From Bacteroidales bacterium (GTDB lineage: Bacteria; Bacteroidota; Bacteroidia; Bacteroidales; UBA12077), in assembly GCA_030156305.1 (NCBI GenBank), contig JASGMZ010000026.1, forward strand, positions 1-19,509: DNA of 19,509 nucleotides, in the 5' to 3' direction. Under the pieces are notes generated by a model. The model worked only from the letters and a program-made list of their open reading frames with translations, ran no database searches and was not told where the DNA came from. Every line of letters begins with the position of its first letter. Position 1 is the first letter of the stretch. Positions 7,630 to 15,256 of this stretch are shown here, one piece after another. The position numbers and the translations under genes were made by a program.

Positions 7630-8007
7630 GTGATAAAGAATAAAAAAGTTGTAATACCATTTCTTCTGCTGGCATGGACAATTATTTTTGCTCATAGCAT
7701 CATTCCGCATCACCATCATGATTCATATCATGATTTAGTTTGTAATCATTGCCATGCAAGCTATCATCAAAATACTTTCACCGAAGAAATTAATGACCAT
7801 GATGATTGTCATGAACATGCATGCCACTTTCAGTTTGAAGTTTTAAGCCAGGTATCTATTGATCCTGTTTTTATAGCTGCCGCCCAATATTTTGATTCTG
7901 ATTTTTTACCTATCCAGCAAACTGAGAGGAACACTTTTTATATTGAAAATCGTTACGAACCGCTCTTTTATACCAATCAGCTCCGGGCACCACCAATATT
8001 TGTTTAA
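7630..8007 (+). CDS. His/Cys-rich small exported protein of a metal-efflux operon
   Basis: This 125-residue protein starts at GTG (7630); no other usable start codon precedes the hydrophobic signal/anchor (residues 7-21). The segment 22-66 is extremely rich in metal ligands: 13 His and four Cys (38, 41, 60, 65), in blocks such as PHHHHD, CNHCH and CHEHACHF. The C-terminal half (67-125) is ordinary and ends with an RAPPIFV-like tail. It is the first gene before a membrane-fusion protein, RND pump and outer-membrane channel, so a role in periplasmic metal capture or metal sensing is a reasonable inference. I do not recognise a named family with a demonstrated function. A -7-like element TATCTTTG (7618-7625) is so close to the GTG that the mRNA could be nearly leaderless; this is weak evidence because no -33 element is visible. 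Confidence 0.75.
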   Translation: MIKNKKVVIPFLLLAWTIIFAHSIIPHHHHDSYHDLVCNHCHASYHQNTFTEEINDHDDCHEHACHFQFEVLSQVSIDPVFIAAAQYFDSDFLPIQQTERNTFYIENRYEPLFYTNQLRAPPIFV

Positions 8008-8077
8008 AATCTAATTAAACAATTTCAGGGAGTATCATTCCCGATTTTTTTATTCATCATAAAAATTTTTATTACCA

Positions 8078-9304
8078 ATGAAAAAGATTTACATTCTTTT
8101 ATTGGCTATATCATATATAGCTATGGCCAGTTGCAATCATAACACAGAGAACCATAATCATTCTCATGAAAATGATACGCATGCTCATGACGAAACAGCT
8201 GAACAAAGACAGGAACAAGATCATAATCACGAACAAGAAACTGAACCAACGCATGAAGAAGGAGTTCATGATCACTCAGTAGTACAAAATACAGATGAGT
8301 CGCACCAACATGAGTATCGAACTCAAAAAATAGAACTACAATCTTTTAACGAAATCATAAAAACCAGTGGGCAAATTATAGTACCGCCCTCAGATCAAAT
8401 AGATATTGTAGCTTCAAGCACAGGGAAAGTTGTCTTTGCCAAAAAACAGGCTTCCGAAGGATTAAATGTGTCGGCAAACGAGGCGTTATTTCTTATTTCA
8501 GGGAAGGAGTTAATCGAAAATAATATTGATTTAAAATATCAGCAATCGCTGGTTAATTATGAAAAGTTAAAATCTGATTATGCAAGGGCACAGAAACTTT
8601 TAGCCAATAAAATTATTTCTGAAAAAGAATTTCAGCAAATAAAAGCAGAATATGAAAAATCGAAAGCTGAATATGAAATTATTTCTAACCAATTTAGCAA
8701 AGGGGGAACAGCCATATCTACACCGGTCAGTGGATTTATTCATGAACTCTTTGTAAGCGAAGGGCAGTTTGTGGAGCCCGGACAAAAACTGGCTACCATC
8801 ATAAAAAAGGAGAAATTAAGGCTTCGAGCTGAAGTGTCGCAAAAATATGCGGGCCACATTAAGCATATTCAATCGGCTAATTTTTCTCCCAACGGTTCGG
8901 ATAAAATTTATGCTACTGAAAAGTTAAACGGTAAGCTTTTGAGTTTCGGACAATCACTCAATACTTCAGGGTTTTATATTCCAGTGGTTTTTGAAATGGA
9001 TTATCATCCTGAGTTATTACCCGGCTCGTATGCCCAGGTATATTTAAAAGGAAAAACTTTTAAAAGTAAAGTTGTAATACCCAAATCAGCACTATTGGAA
9101 GAGCAGGGAAATTATTATGTTTTTGTGGAAAAACAGCATGATGCGTTTGAAAAGCGTTTGGTGGTAACAGGAGCTGATGACGGAAATTTTGTGCTGATAC
9201 AAACCGGACTTAATGCAGGAGAAACCATTGTAGATGAAGGAGTTTATCATGTAAAACTGGCCAATATGACCAACGAGTTACCGGCTCATAATCATTCACA
9301 TTAA
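8078..9304 (+). CDS. RND efflux membrane-fusion lipoprotein with His-rich N-terminus
   Basis: This 408-residue periplasmic adaptor belongs to the CusB/CzcB type. Its signal ends in lipobox Cys19. Residues 21-78 form a low-complexity Asp/Glu/His linker with 13 His, and the C-terminus has three more (404, 406, 408), giving potential metal-binding tails. The core has a lipoyl/barrel-sandwich half (about 97-140), a helical hairpin (about 145-205), the second lipoyl half (TPVSGFIHELFVSEGQFVEPG, part of 215-235), a beta-barrel (about 245-330) and a membrane-proximal domain (IPKSALL at 334-340 onward). It lies 70 bp after the His-rich gene and 13 bp before the pump gene, so it is part of one operon. 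The His-rich tail suggests a soft or borderline metal cargo, but does not say which. Confidence 0.92.
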   Translation: MKKIYILLLAISYIAMASCNHNTENHNHSHENDTHAHDETAEQRQEQDHNHEQETEPTHEEGVHDHSVVQNTDESHQHEYRTQKIELQSFNEIIKTSGQIIVPPSDQIDIVASSTGKVVFAKKQASEGLNVSANEALFLISGKELIENNIDLKYQQSLVNYEKLKSDYARAQKLLANKIISEKEFQQIKAEYEKSKAEYEIISNQFSKGGTAISTPVSGFIHELFVSEGQFVEPGQKLATIIKKEKLRLRAEVSQKYAGHIKHIQSANFSPNGSDKIYATEKLNGKLLSFGQSLNTSGFYIPVVFEMDYHPELLPGSYAQVYLKGKTFKSKVVIPKSALLEEQGNYYVFVEKQHDAFEKRLVVTGADDGNFVLIQTGLNAGETIVDEGVYHVKLANMTNELPAHNHSH

Positions 9305-9317
9305 AAAAGTAAACATC

Positions 9318-12300
9318 ATGCTGAATAAAATTATTAGATATGCATTAGAAAACCGTTTACTGGTGATTTTTGGCGCTGTTGTTTTATTAGTTACGGGAGG
9401 TTATATTACTTCACGAATGGAAGTTGATATTTTCCCGGAACTAACAGCTCCCACCGTTGTTGTAATGACTGAAGCCCATGGCATGGCTCCCGAAGAGGTT
9501 GAGAAACTGGTAACTTTCCCTATTGAAACATCCGTAAACGGGGCTACCAATATCCGAAGGGTTCGTTCATCATCATCAATGGGTTTTTCCATTGTATGGG
9601 TTGAATTTGATTGGGGTACAGATATTTACAATGCACGGCAAACCGTAACTGAGAGGTTGGTAGCTGTTCGCGAAAGATTGCCCGAACAAGCCGGCGACCC
9701 GTTTATTGCACCTCAATCATCGCTGCTTGGAGAAATTATGATTATTGGTTTAACCTCAGAGGAAAAAACACCTATGGAGTTACGTACCATTGCCGAATGG
9801 AACATCCGCCCACGATTGCTGTCTATTGGCGGTGTAGCTCAGGTTACAACCATTGGTGGAGAGTTTAAGGAGTATCAAATTCTGGTTAATCCGGAAAAAA
9901 TGAAATACTATGGTGTTTCTTTCAGTGAACTGATTGAAACAACCCAGTCGATGAATGAAAATGCTACCGGCGGATTTATTGAGCAATATGGAAATACGTA
10001 TATGGTGCGGGGAGTGGTTCGTACAACAAATGTCGGGGAGCTGGGTAATTCGGTCATTAAAATAAAAAACGGTTTTCCAATAAAAATTTCCGATGTGGCG
10101 AAAGTAAAAACCGGAGGGTCTCCCAAAATTGGTGATGGCTCTTACAATGGTAAAGATGCGGTTTTGGTTACTATTACTAAACAACCCAATGTAAATACCA
10201 TTGCCTTAACAGAGAAAATTAATGAGTCGCTGGAAGATATTCAAAAAAATCTGGGAAATAGTGTGCATTTTCATACCGATATTTTTGAACAGGCACGTTT
10301 TATTGAAACGTCTATCAATAATGTTAAAAAAGCGTTGATTGAAGGTTCGTTTTTTGTCATCATTATTCTGTTTTTATTTTTGATGAATTACCGAACGACC
10401 CTGATTTCGCTTTTAGCCATTCCTTTGTCCTTATTGGTTTCTATCCTGGTTCTTCATGCGTTGGGATTTACTATTAATACCATGAGTCTGGGAGGGATGG
10501 CAATAGCCATTGGTTCTTTGGTTGACGATGCAATTATTGATGTAGAGAATGTATATAAACGCTTACGGCAAAATGTAGGAAGCAATTCGATACATCGCGA
10601 AAAACCACTCAAAGTAATTTATGAGGCTTCTACTGAAATCAGGCCTTCCATTATGAATGCTACACTTATAATTATTGTGGCTTTTATTCCATTATTTTTC
10701 CTTGGCGGGATGGAAGGACGCATGTTAAAGCCTCTCGGTATTTCATATATCGTAGCCCTTTTTGCATCGTTGATTGTAGCTGTTACCATTACACCCGTTT
10801 TATGTAGTATTTTGCTTACCAACGCAAAAAAAATTAAAAAGCATAAACATGGAAGCTGGTTTGAACAACGACTACGAAAAACGTATTATGGTTCGTTAAA
10901 AAAAGTTTTGCAATATAAGCGTACTGTAGTTGCCTCAGCAGCAATTTTGTTTGTTGCCACAATTGTTCTGTTCACTCAATTCGGAAGCAACTTTTTACCA
11001 CCTTTTAACGAGGGTTCGCTAACGATAAATTTAAATACCATTCCCGGGATATCGCTCGAAGAGTCTAATAAACTCGGCCGTAAAGCCGAGAGAATTTTGC
11101 TTAAGATTCCGGAAATCGAAACCGTTGCCCGCAGAACCGGACGTGCCGAACTGGCAGAACATTCCTTCGGGGTTAATGTTTCCGAACTGGATGTTCCTTT
11201 TGCGTTAAAAGAACGCTCAAGGCAGGAGTTTTTAGCCGATGTCAGAAGCCGTTTGAGTCAAATACAGGGTGTTTCTGTAGAGGTTGGCCAACCGATTACG
11301 CACCGGATGGACCATATGCTATCGGGAACAAAGGCAAATATTGCTATCAAACTTTTTGGGAATGATTTAAATGAAATGTATCGTGTGGCTAATACCATAA
11401 AAGGTGAAATTGAAGATGTGGAGGGAATTGGCGATTTGTTTGTTGAACAACAAATTGAGATTCCACAGCTAAAGATAAAGCCTAAACGAGAGATGCTGGC
11501 AAAATACGGAATTCCGCTAAATAAGTTTTTAGAATTTATCGATTACGCTTTTGCCGGAGAAAAGGTATCTGATGTTTTTGAAGATGAAAAATCTTTCGGC
11601 CTTGTACTACGTTTTGATGATGAATACAGGAATAACATCAATGCTATCAGGGAAGCAATGATTGACACCCATGACGGGCAAAAAATTCCTTTATATTATG
11701 TCGCAGATATTACATCATCCTCAGGGCCAAACACTATTAACCGGGAAAATGTGCAACGTAAAATTGTTGTTTCAGTAAATGTTGCCGGCAGGGATGTGGG
11801 GAGTGTTGTTAACGATATACAAGAACGTGTTGATAATCATATTTCTCTACCCGAAGGTTATCGTGTTGAATATGGCGGGCAGTTTGAAAGTGCCGAAAAT
11901 GCCTCAAAGATATTAGCCATAACTTCTTTGGTTGCTTTATTAATTATTTTTCTTATTCTTTACCAGGAGTTTAAGCAAATAAAACTGGCAGCCATTATAT
12001 TGGTAAATTTACCGTTGGCTTTAATCGGAGGAGTAATTGCCATATGGATATCCTCTGCAGTTATAAGCATTCCGGCTATTATAGGATTTATTACTTTATT
12101 TGGTATTGCTACAAGAAATGGTATTTTATTGATTTCTCGATATCAAAACATCAATAAAAAAGGGGTTAAGTTATACGATGCAGTGTTAAGGGGTTCGTTA
12201 GACCGGTTAAACCCGATTTTAATGACTGCTTTAACCGCTGCATTGGCATTAATTCCATTAGCAGTTGCCGGAGATAAACCCGGTAATGAAATTCAAAGCC

Positions 12301-12413
12301 CGATGGCTATTGTTATTCTTGGAGGTTTGTTAAGTTCTACCTTCCTGAATATATACGTAGTACCGGTTATTTATCTTTTAATCAATAAAAGTAAAAATCA
12401 TGATGAAGAATAA
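9318..12413 (+). CDS. Heavy-metal efflux RND pump (CusA/CzcA superfamily)
   Basis: This 1031-residue inner-membrane proton/metal antiporter has the usual duplicated architecture: a first helix (about 12-30), a porter domain, a six-helix bundle (about 340-500), a second helix (about 535-553), a second porter domain and a final bundle. The HME motif reads AIAIGSLVDDAIIDVEN (395-411), with acidic residues D403, D404 and E410. The position where divalent-cation CzcA pumps have the D of DFG is hydrophobic, as in CusA. However, the CusA methionines that bind Cu(I)/Ag(I) are not clearly kept: the LEMVET region reads VNVSELDV (619-626), and RIDMLSTG reads RMDHMLSG (663-670). The second half has GFITLFGIATRNG, a pattern of a separate HME clade. 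The metal is therefore undetermined. Its last 14 bp overlap the channel gene, indicating translational coupling. Confidence 0.93.
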   Translation: MLNKIIRYALENRLLVIFGAVVLLVTGGYITSRMEVDIFPELTAPTVVVMTEAHGMAPEEVEKLVTFPIETSVNGATNIRRVRSSSSMGFSIVWVEFDWGTDIYNARQTVTERLVAVRERLPEQAGDPFIAPQSSLLGEIMIIGLTSEEKTPMELRTIAEWNIRPRLLSIGGVAQVTTIGGEFKEYQILVNPEKMKYYGVSFSELIETTQSMNENATGGFIEQYGNTYMVRGVVRTTNVGELGNSVIKIKNGFPIKISDVAKVKTGGSPKIGDGSYNGKDAVLVTITKQPNVNTIALTEKINESLEDIQKNLGNSVHFHTDIFEQARFIETSINNVKKALIEGSFFVIIILFLFLMNYRTTLISLLAIPLSLLVSILVLHALGFTINTMSLGGMAIAIGSLVDDAIIDVENVYKRLRQNVGSNSIHREKPLKVIYEASTEIRPSIMNATLIIIVAFIPLFFLGGMEGRMLKPLGISYIVALFASLIVAVTITPVLCSILLTNAKKIKKHKHGSWFEQRLRKTYYGSLKKVLQYKRTVVASAAILFVATIVLFTQFGSNFLPPFNEGSLTINLNTIPGISLEESNKLGRKAERILLKIPEIETVARRTGRAELAEHSFGVNVSELDVPFALKERSRQEFLADVRSRLSQIQGVSVEVGQPITHRMDHMLSGTKANIAIKLFGNDLNEMYRVANTIKGEIEDVEGIGDLFVEQQIEIPQLKIKPKREMLAKYGIPLNKFLEFIDYAFAGEKVSDVFEDEKSFGLVLRFDDEYRNNINAIREAMIDTHDGQKIPLYYVADITSSSGPNTINRENVQRKIVVSVNVAGRDVGSVVNDIQERVDNHISLPEGYRVEYGGQFESAENASKILAITSLVALLIIFLILYQEFKQIKLAAIILVNLPLALIGGVIAIWISSAVISIPAIIGFITLFGIATRNGILLISRYQNINKKGVKLYDAVLRGSLDRLNPILMTALTAALALIPLAVAGDKPGNEIQSPMAIVILGGLLSSTFLNIYVVPVIYLLINKSKNHDEE

Positions 12414-13581
12414 AATAATTTTTCTGTTGGCATTGTTATGGATGATTTCTGTAAATACATCTGCTCAAACTATTCAGGATATATTAAAAACTATTGAAAA
12501 AAACAACTTAGAGATTCAGGCAGGGCAGAAGTTTTTAGATAGTAAAGAACAGGAATATAAACATACTGTTTTACCCGAAGGGCCGGAATTTTCGTATGGA
12601 TATTTTCCGAATAATTCGAACAATCCCGGGCCAAAAGAAACTTTTCAGATAAGCCAGTCGTTTCAAATGCCTTTTTTTTACAAGAATCAGTCGAAATATT
12701 CAAAGTTGCTGGTTGAGAAAGAACAGGTAAGCCAAAACCTTTTACGGCAAGAGATTCTTTTCCAGGCTAAATCACTACTTATTGAATATATCTATTATAC
12801 TAAAATGGAGCAGGAGCTGAAAAAAAGACTTGAGCATGCGGAAGAGCTTTTCGATGCATATCAGCAAAAACTGGAAAATGGAGATGGCAATGTGTTAGAA
12901 CTAAATAAATCGAAGCTACATGTTTTGCATTTACAAAATCAGCTTAAAAGAAATATTAGTGAATTAAACAGGATAAAAGAACAACTGGTTTATTTAAACG
13001 GAAAGCAGGAGTTATATCTGGATATTTCAACCTATAAAATCTACGATAACTATAATGCTGATTCTGTATTACAGGAGAGGCTTGCTAACGGGCAGGAGAT
13101 TGTTTTTTCAAAAATACAATCCGAATCATCGGAACAATTGTTAAAAGTAACTAAAAATAAGCAGCTGCCTGAATTTAGTGTGGGTTATGGTGGTGAAACG
13201 GTTGCCGATGAGAAATTCAGGGGGGTAATTGTTGGTGTTTCTATCCCTTTATGGGGAAGTACATCGGCTATTAAAAGCGCCAGATACCAATCGGAATACA
13301 GGCAGCTAAATCATCAATTGATGATAAAACAAGTACAAACCGAGGTTAACGTGCAGGTTGAAAAAGTGGAATCACTGGCTAATAGCCTAAATGATTTTAA
13401 GGAAACGTTAAGCCAGGTAAATAATATTGAGCTGCTGAAAAGTGCTAAAGATCTGGGGGAAATCTCCATGATTGAATATTTTATGGAGATCAGCTATTTT
13501 TATCAGGTTTACGATGAATATTTGGAGATTGAAAAGGAGTATTATTTAGCGCTGGCTGAGTTATTTAAATATAAATTATAA
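12400..13581 (+). CDS. TolC-family outer-membrane efflux channel
   Basis: This 393-residue protein has a cleavable signal (about 1-22, ending NTSAQ) and two halves with long alpha-helices typical of outer-membrane efflux proteins. Recognisable features include an EILFQAKSLLIEY segment, ELNKSKLHVL in a coiled helix, and the beta-strand/turn VGVSIPLWGS, where the polypeptide crosses the outer membrane. It lacks a lipobox. At under 400 residues it is slightly shorter than most CusC/CzcC proteins, but both halves are present. Translation starts at ATG 12400 (or 12403), inside the end of the pump gene, so it is coupled to it. It completes the tripartite efflux system, and a strong hairpin terminator begins right at its stop codon. 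Confidence 0.9.
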   Translation: MMKNKIIFLLALLWMISVNTSAQTIQDILKTIEKNNLEIQAGQKFLDSKEQEYKHTVLPEGPEFSYGYFPNNSNNPGPKETFQISQSFQMPFFYKNQSKYSKLLVEKEQVSQNLLRQEILFQAKSLLIEYIYYTKMEQELKKRLEHAEELFDAYQQKLENGDGNVLELNKSKLHVLHLQNQLKRNISELNRIKEQLVYLNGKQELYLDISTYKIYDNYNADSVLQERLANGQEIVFSKIQSESSEQLLKVTKNKQLPEFSVGYGGETVADEKFRGVIVGVSIPLWGSTSAIKSARYQSEYRQLNHQLMIKQVQTEVNVQVEKVESLANSLNDFKETLSQVNNIELLKSAKDLGEISMIEYFMEISYFYQVYDEYLEIEKEYYLALAELFKYKL

Positions 13582-13621
13582 AAAAATCCTGTCGGGATTT
13601 AATATCCTGACAGGATTTTTT
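13581..13621. terminator. Bidirectional intrinsic terminator
   Basis: A 14-bp stem (AATCCTGTCGGGAT at 13585-13598 with ATCCTGACAGGATT at 13604-13617, one G-T pair, 5-nt loop) is flanked by an A-run on the left and a long T-run on the right. It lies between the convergent channel gene (plus) and the gene at 13637-14251 (minus), and the flanking A and T runs let it work in both directions. Confidence 0.92.
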
Positions 13622-13636
13622 TTTTGAAAGGAACTA

Positions 13637-14251
13637 TTAATTATACTCCCGATACCATTTGAGATAATCTTTTTTTAATTCTTTGCATGTGTTGTAAACA
13701 CCACGTAGCCAATAATTTAAAACACCAAACCCACCAGGTTTTACTTCATACTCTTGCGTATAAATTATTTCGTTGGTTGCTGTATCAAAAAAAGTAACCC
13801 AAATATTTGATTTTTCTTCTAATTTATTAAAGGATTCAACTATAAATACAAGCCCTATACCTCGTTCTTGAGTATTATATTCCCTAATTGTATTTTTAAT
13901 ATCCGAGTGTTCAATTTGGTAATCTTTATTAATAATTAAATTATCTGTGCTAACAACAGAATTCCTTTCTAAAATAAAATCTAAATGAGGTATTACTTCT
14001 TTTCCTTTAAGAAATTTTCCAATATCATATTTATCTTTTTCATTAAAAACATAGGTATTCCATTTTTCTTTTATATACCGATTGCAAATGATATCAGGGT
14101 GAGTAAAACCTGTTGATCCAATCATTTTAGCGTTGGTGAAATCTACTCCAAACCAGTGTATTTCATTCGCATTAACAACATCTTTTAAGCCTTTTGAAAA
14201 TCCAGAGCCAGCCATAAATAATGTGAAAATAACAAGTAATAATTTTTTCAT
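13637..14251 (-). CDS. Exported protein of unknown function
   Basis: This 204-residue protein has a Sec signal peptide (about 1-19, MKKLLLVIF...GFS). The mature part begins with a segment containing HWFGVDFTNAKMIG (32-45) and continues as a mixed alpha/beta domain with GIGLVFIVESFNK (131-143), an extended strand pair ending WVTFFDTATNEI (151-162), and a final helix (about 186-202). I have the impression of a recurrent Bacteroidota exported family but no known function. There are only two Cys (56 and 189) and no lipobox, metal or catalytic motif. It converges on the metal-efflux operon across the shared terminator. The neighbour upstream on the same strand ends in its own terminator, so this gene is probably transcribed alone. 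Confidence 0.8.
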   Translation of the reverse strand: MKKLLLVIFTLFMAGSGFSKGLKDVVNANEIHWFGVDFTNAKMIGSTGFTHPDIICNRYIKEKWNTYVFNEKDKYDIGKFLKGKEVIPHLDFILERNSVVSTDNLIINKDYQIEHSDIKNTIREYNTQERGIGLVFIVESFNKLEEKSNIWVTFFDTATNEIIYTQEYEVKPGGFGVLNYWLRGVYNTCKELKKDYLKWYREYN

Positions 14252-14311
14252 AAAAAAATTTTTTTTTAGGGTTTATATTTAACCTTTAAAGATAAAATTT
14301 TAGGATAGAAT

Positions 14312-14342
14312 AAAAAAAAAGCAGCGCTTTTTTTGCACTGCT
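14312..14342 (-). terminator. Terminator of the Cys-rich membrane protein gene
   Basis: Read on the minus strand, an 8-bp stem with one mismatch (14335-14342 with 14320-14327, 7-nt loop) is followed by a run of nine U from 14320 down to 14312. It lies about 20 bp past the stop of the small Cys-rich gene and before the next minus-strand gene. Confidence 0.75.
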
Positions 14343-14362
14343 GTTTTTTCTACTTTTCTATT

Positions 14363-14551
14363 TTATTGTGTTTCACAAGCTCCGCCACCACATCCACAGC
14401 TTATTCCCTGTTCTTTTAAGCTGTCAGGGTGATTTCTGCATGAACCTCCGCGAAATTCTCCTTTTTTGGTAAATAATAACCGTACGGATAAAGCCAAAAA
14501 AGCAATTAAAACAAGTATTATCGTTAATATTAATAATTCTAAAACGGGCAT
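14363..14551 (-). CDS. Small Cys-rich single-span membrane protein
   Basis: This 62-residue protein has one N-terminal transmembrane helix (about 4-26), a short basic stop-transfer segment (RLLFTKKGEF) and a Cys-rich tail with Cys at 38, 52, 54 and 59 in GISCGCGGGACETQ. The layout (helix, KKG.F, four Cys near the C-terminus) resembles small Bacteroidota membrane proteins often found near redox genes; this is memory of a pattern, not a database result. The four Cys could hold a metal or Fe-S cluster, or form disulfides, depending on topology. Start ATG 14549-14551 is preceded by a clear GAGGAG on the minus strand 7 nt away, which is unusual here because most genes in the window lack a Shine-Dalgarno sequence. 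It is divergent from the formate dehydrogenase operon, separated by about 230 bp. Confidence 0.75.
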   Translation of the reverse strand: MPVLELLILTIILVLIAFLALSVRLLFTKKGEFRGGSCRNHPDSLKEQGISCGCGGGACETQ

Positions 14552-14707
14552 ATTTACTCCTCTTTTGTTTGTTTTTATTTTATAACAAGAAATTAATCAA
14601 ATGGTTCAATTTTACATTCATTAAAACAAAAAAACAGAGTGAGGTTAAGTTGTTGATTTTTATATGTGTAATGATTAACTTTATACATTCTTTTTAATTA
14701 AAATCAA

Positions 14708-14738
14708 TTTATATTATTTTTACATATTGATATATTTG
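14708..14738 (+). promoter_or_regulatory. Bacteroidota-type promoter of the formate dehydrogenase operon
   Basis: TTTA (14708-14711) is followed after 19 nt by TATATTTG (14731-14738), a perfect TAnnTTTG -7 element with a near-consensus -33. Transcription would begin near 14745, giving a leader of about 40 nt. An in-frame TTG at 14727 would lie upstream of this start site, which supports ATG 14784 as the true start. Two GATATAT copies (14729-14735, 14739-14745) overlap the element at 10-bp spacing. Confidence 0.6.
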
Positions 14739-14756
14739 GATATATGTCTTATATTT

Positions 14757-14778
14757 TACCTAAATAAATACCTAAATA
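14757..14778 (+). repeat. Direct repeat in the leader of the formate dehydrogenase operon
   Basis: TACCTAAATA occurs twice (14757-14766 and 14769-14778) with a 12-bp period, ending 5 bp before the ATG at 14784. The repeat lies in the predicted 5' leader. It could bind a regulator or affect ribosome access, or be a chance result of AT-rich sequence. Confidence 0.45.
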
Positions 14779-14783
14779 CTTTT

Positions 14784-15251
14784 ATGGACAAATCAGCCTT
14801 GATATCCGATTTTGAACCTGCAAAAGACAATATGCTCAATATATTGCACAGGCTTCAAAATAAAAACCCAAATAATTATCTTACTACTGAAGATCTAAAG
14901 TTTGTAGCCGAGTATTTAAATACCACCTATAGTTCAGTTTATGGTGTAGCAGAATATTACTCTATGTTTAGTTTAAAACCCAGAGGTAAAAATATTATCC
15001 GATTATGCAAATCTCCTGTTTGTAATATGATAAGTGGTAAAAGTTTGATAGAGGTGATTGAAAATGTATTGGATATTAAAATGGGAGGTACTACCAGTGA
15101 TATGCTTTTTACCTTAGAGCCATCGGAATGTTTAGGTCATTGTGCTCTTGCACCGGTAATGATGATTAATGACAAAATGTTTACCAATTTAACGGAAGAT
15201 AAAATAAAAGAGATTTTAGAAAAAATTAGAAATAATAATCCAACCCAATAA
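14784..15251 (+). CDS. nuoE: NuoE-like [2Fe-2S] subunit of NAD-linked formate dehydrogenase
   Basis: This 155-residue protein (from ATG 14784) is a 24-kDa-type thioredoxin-fold subunit. Helical N-terminal part: about 10-60. The [2Fe-2S] ligands are visible as CKSPVC (C75, C80) and ECLGHC (C116, C120), the classical Cx4C...Cx3C pattern. The cluster relays electrons beside the flavin subunit. It is the first gene of a three-gene operon, followed after 5 bp by the NuoF-like gene and then the catalytic formate dehydrogenase subunit, the order of fdsG-fdsB-fdsA in soluble NAD-dependent formate dehydrogenases. It is therefore a formate dehydrogenase subunit, not part of respiratory complex I. A TTG at 14727 could extend it by 19 residues, but these are AT-rich, unlike the family, and lie over the predicted promoter. 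Confidence 0.92.
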   Translation: MDKSALISDFEPAKDNMLNILHRLQNKNPNNYLTTEDLKFVAEYLNTTYSSVYGVAEYYSMFSLKPRGKNIIRLCKSPVCNMISGKSLIEVIENVLDIKMGGTTSDMLFTLEPSECLGHCALAPVMMINDKMFTNLTEDKIKEILEKIRNNNPTQ

Positions 15252-15256
15252 TTATC

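Noticed and set aside
8028..8051. Short GGGA/TCCC hairpin followed by a T-run between the His-rich gene and the adaptor gene
   Set aside because: The stem has only four pairs, too weak to call a terminator; at most it could attenuate transcription within the operon.
9780..10184. 134-codon minus-strand frame inside the RND pump gene
   Set aside because: The pump reading frame is intact with conserved motifs across the whole region, so this is a shadow.
14727..14783. TTG start extending the NuoE-like protein by 19 residues
   Set aside because: It lies upstream of the predicted transcription start and adds sequence unlike the family.
14560..14783. Second ModE-like palindrome upstream of the formate dehydrogenase operon
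   Set aside because: I looked for GTTATGT/ACATAAC-type arms with 6-9 bp spacing and found only the ACATAT/ATATGT pair with 14-bp spacing, which does not fit.
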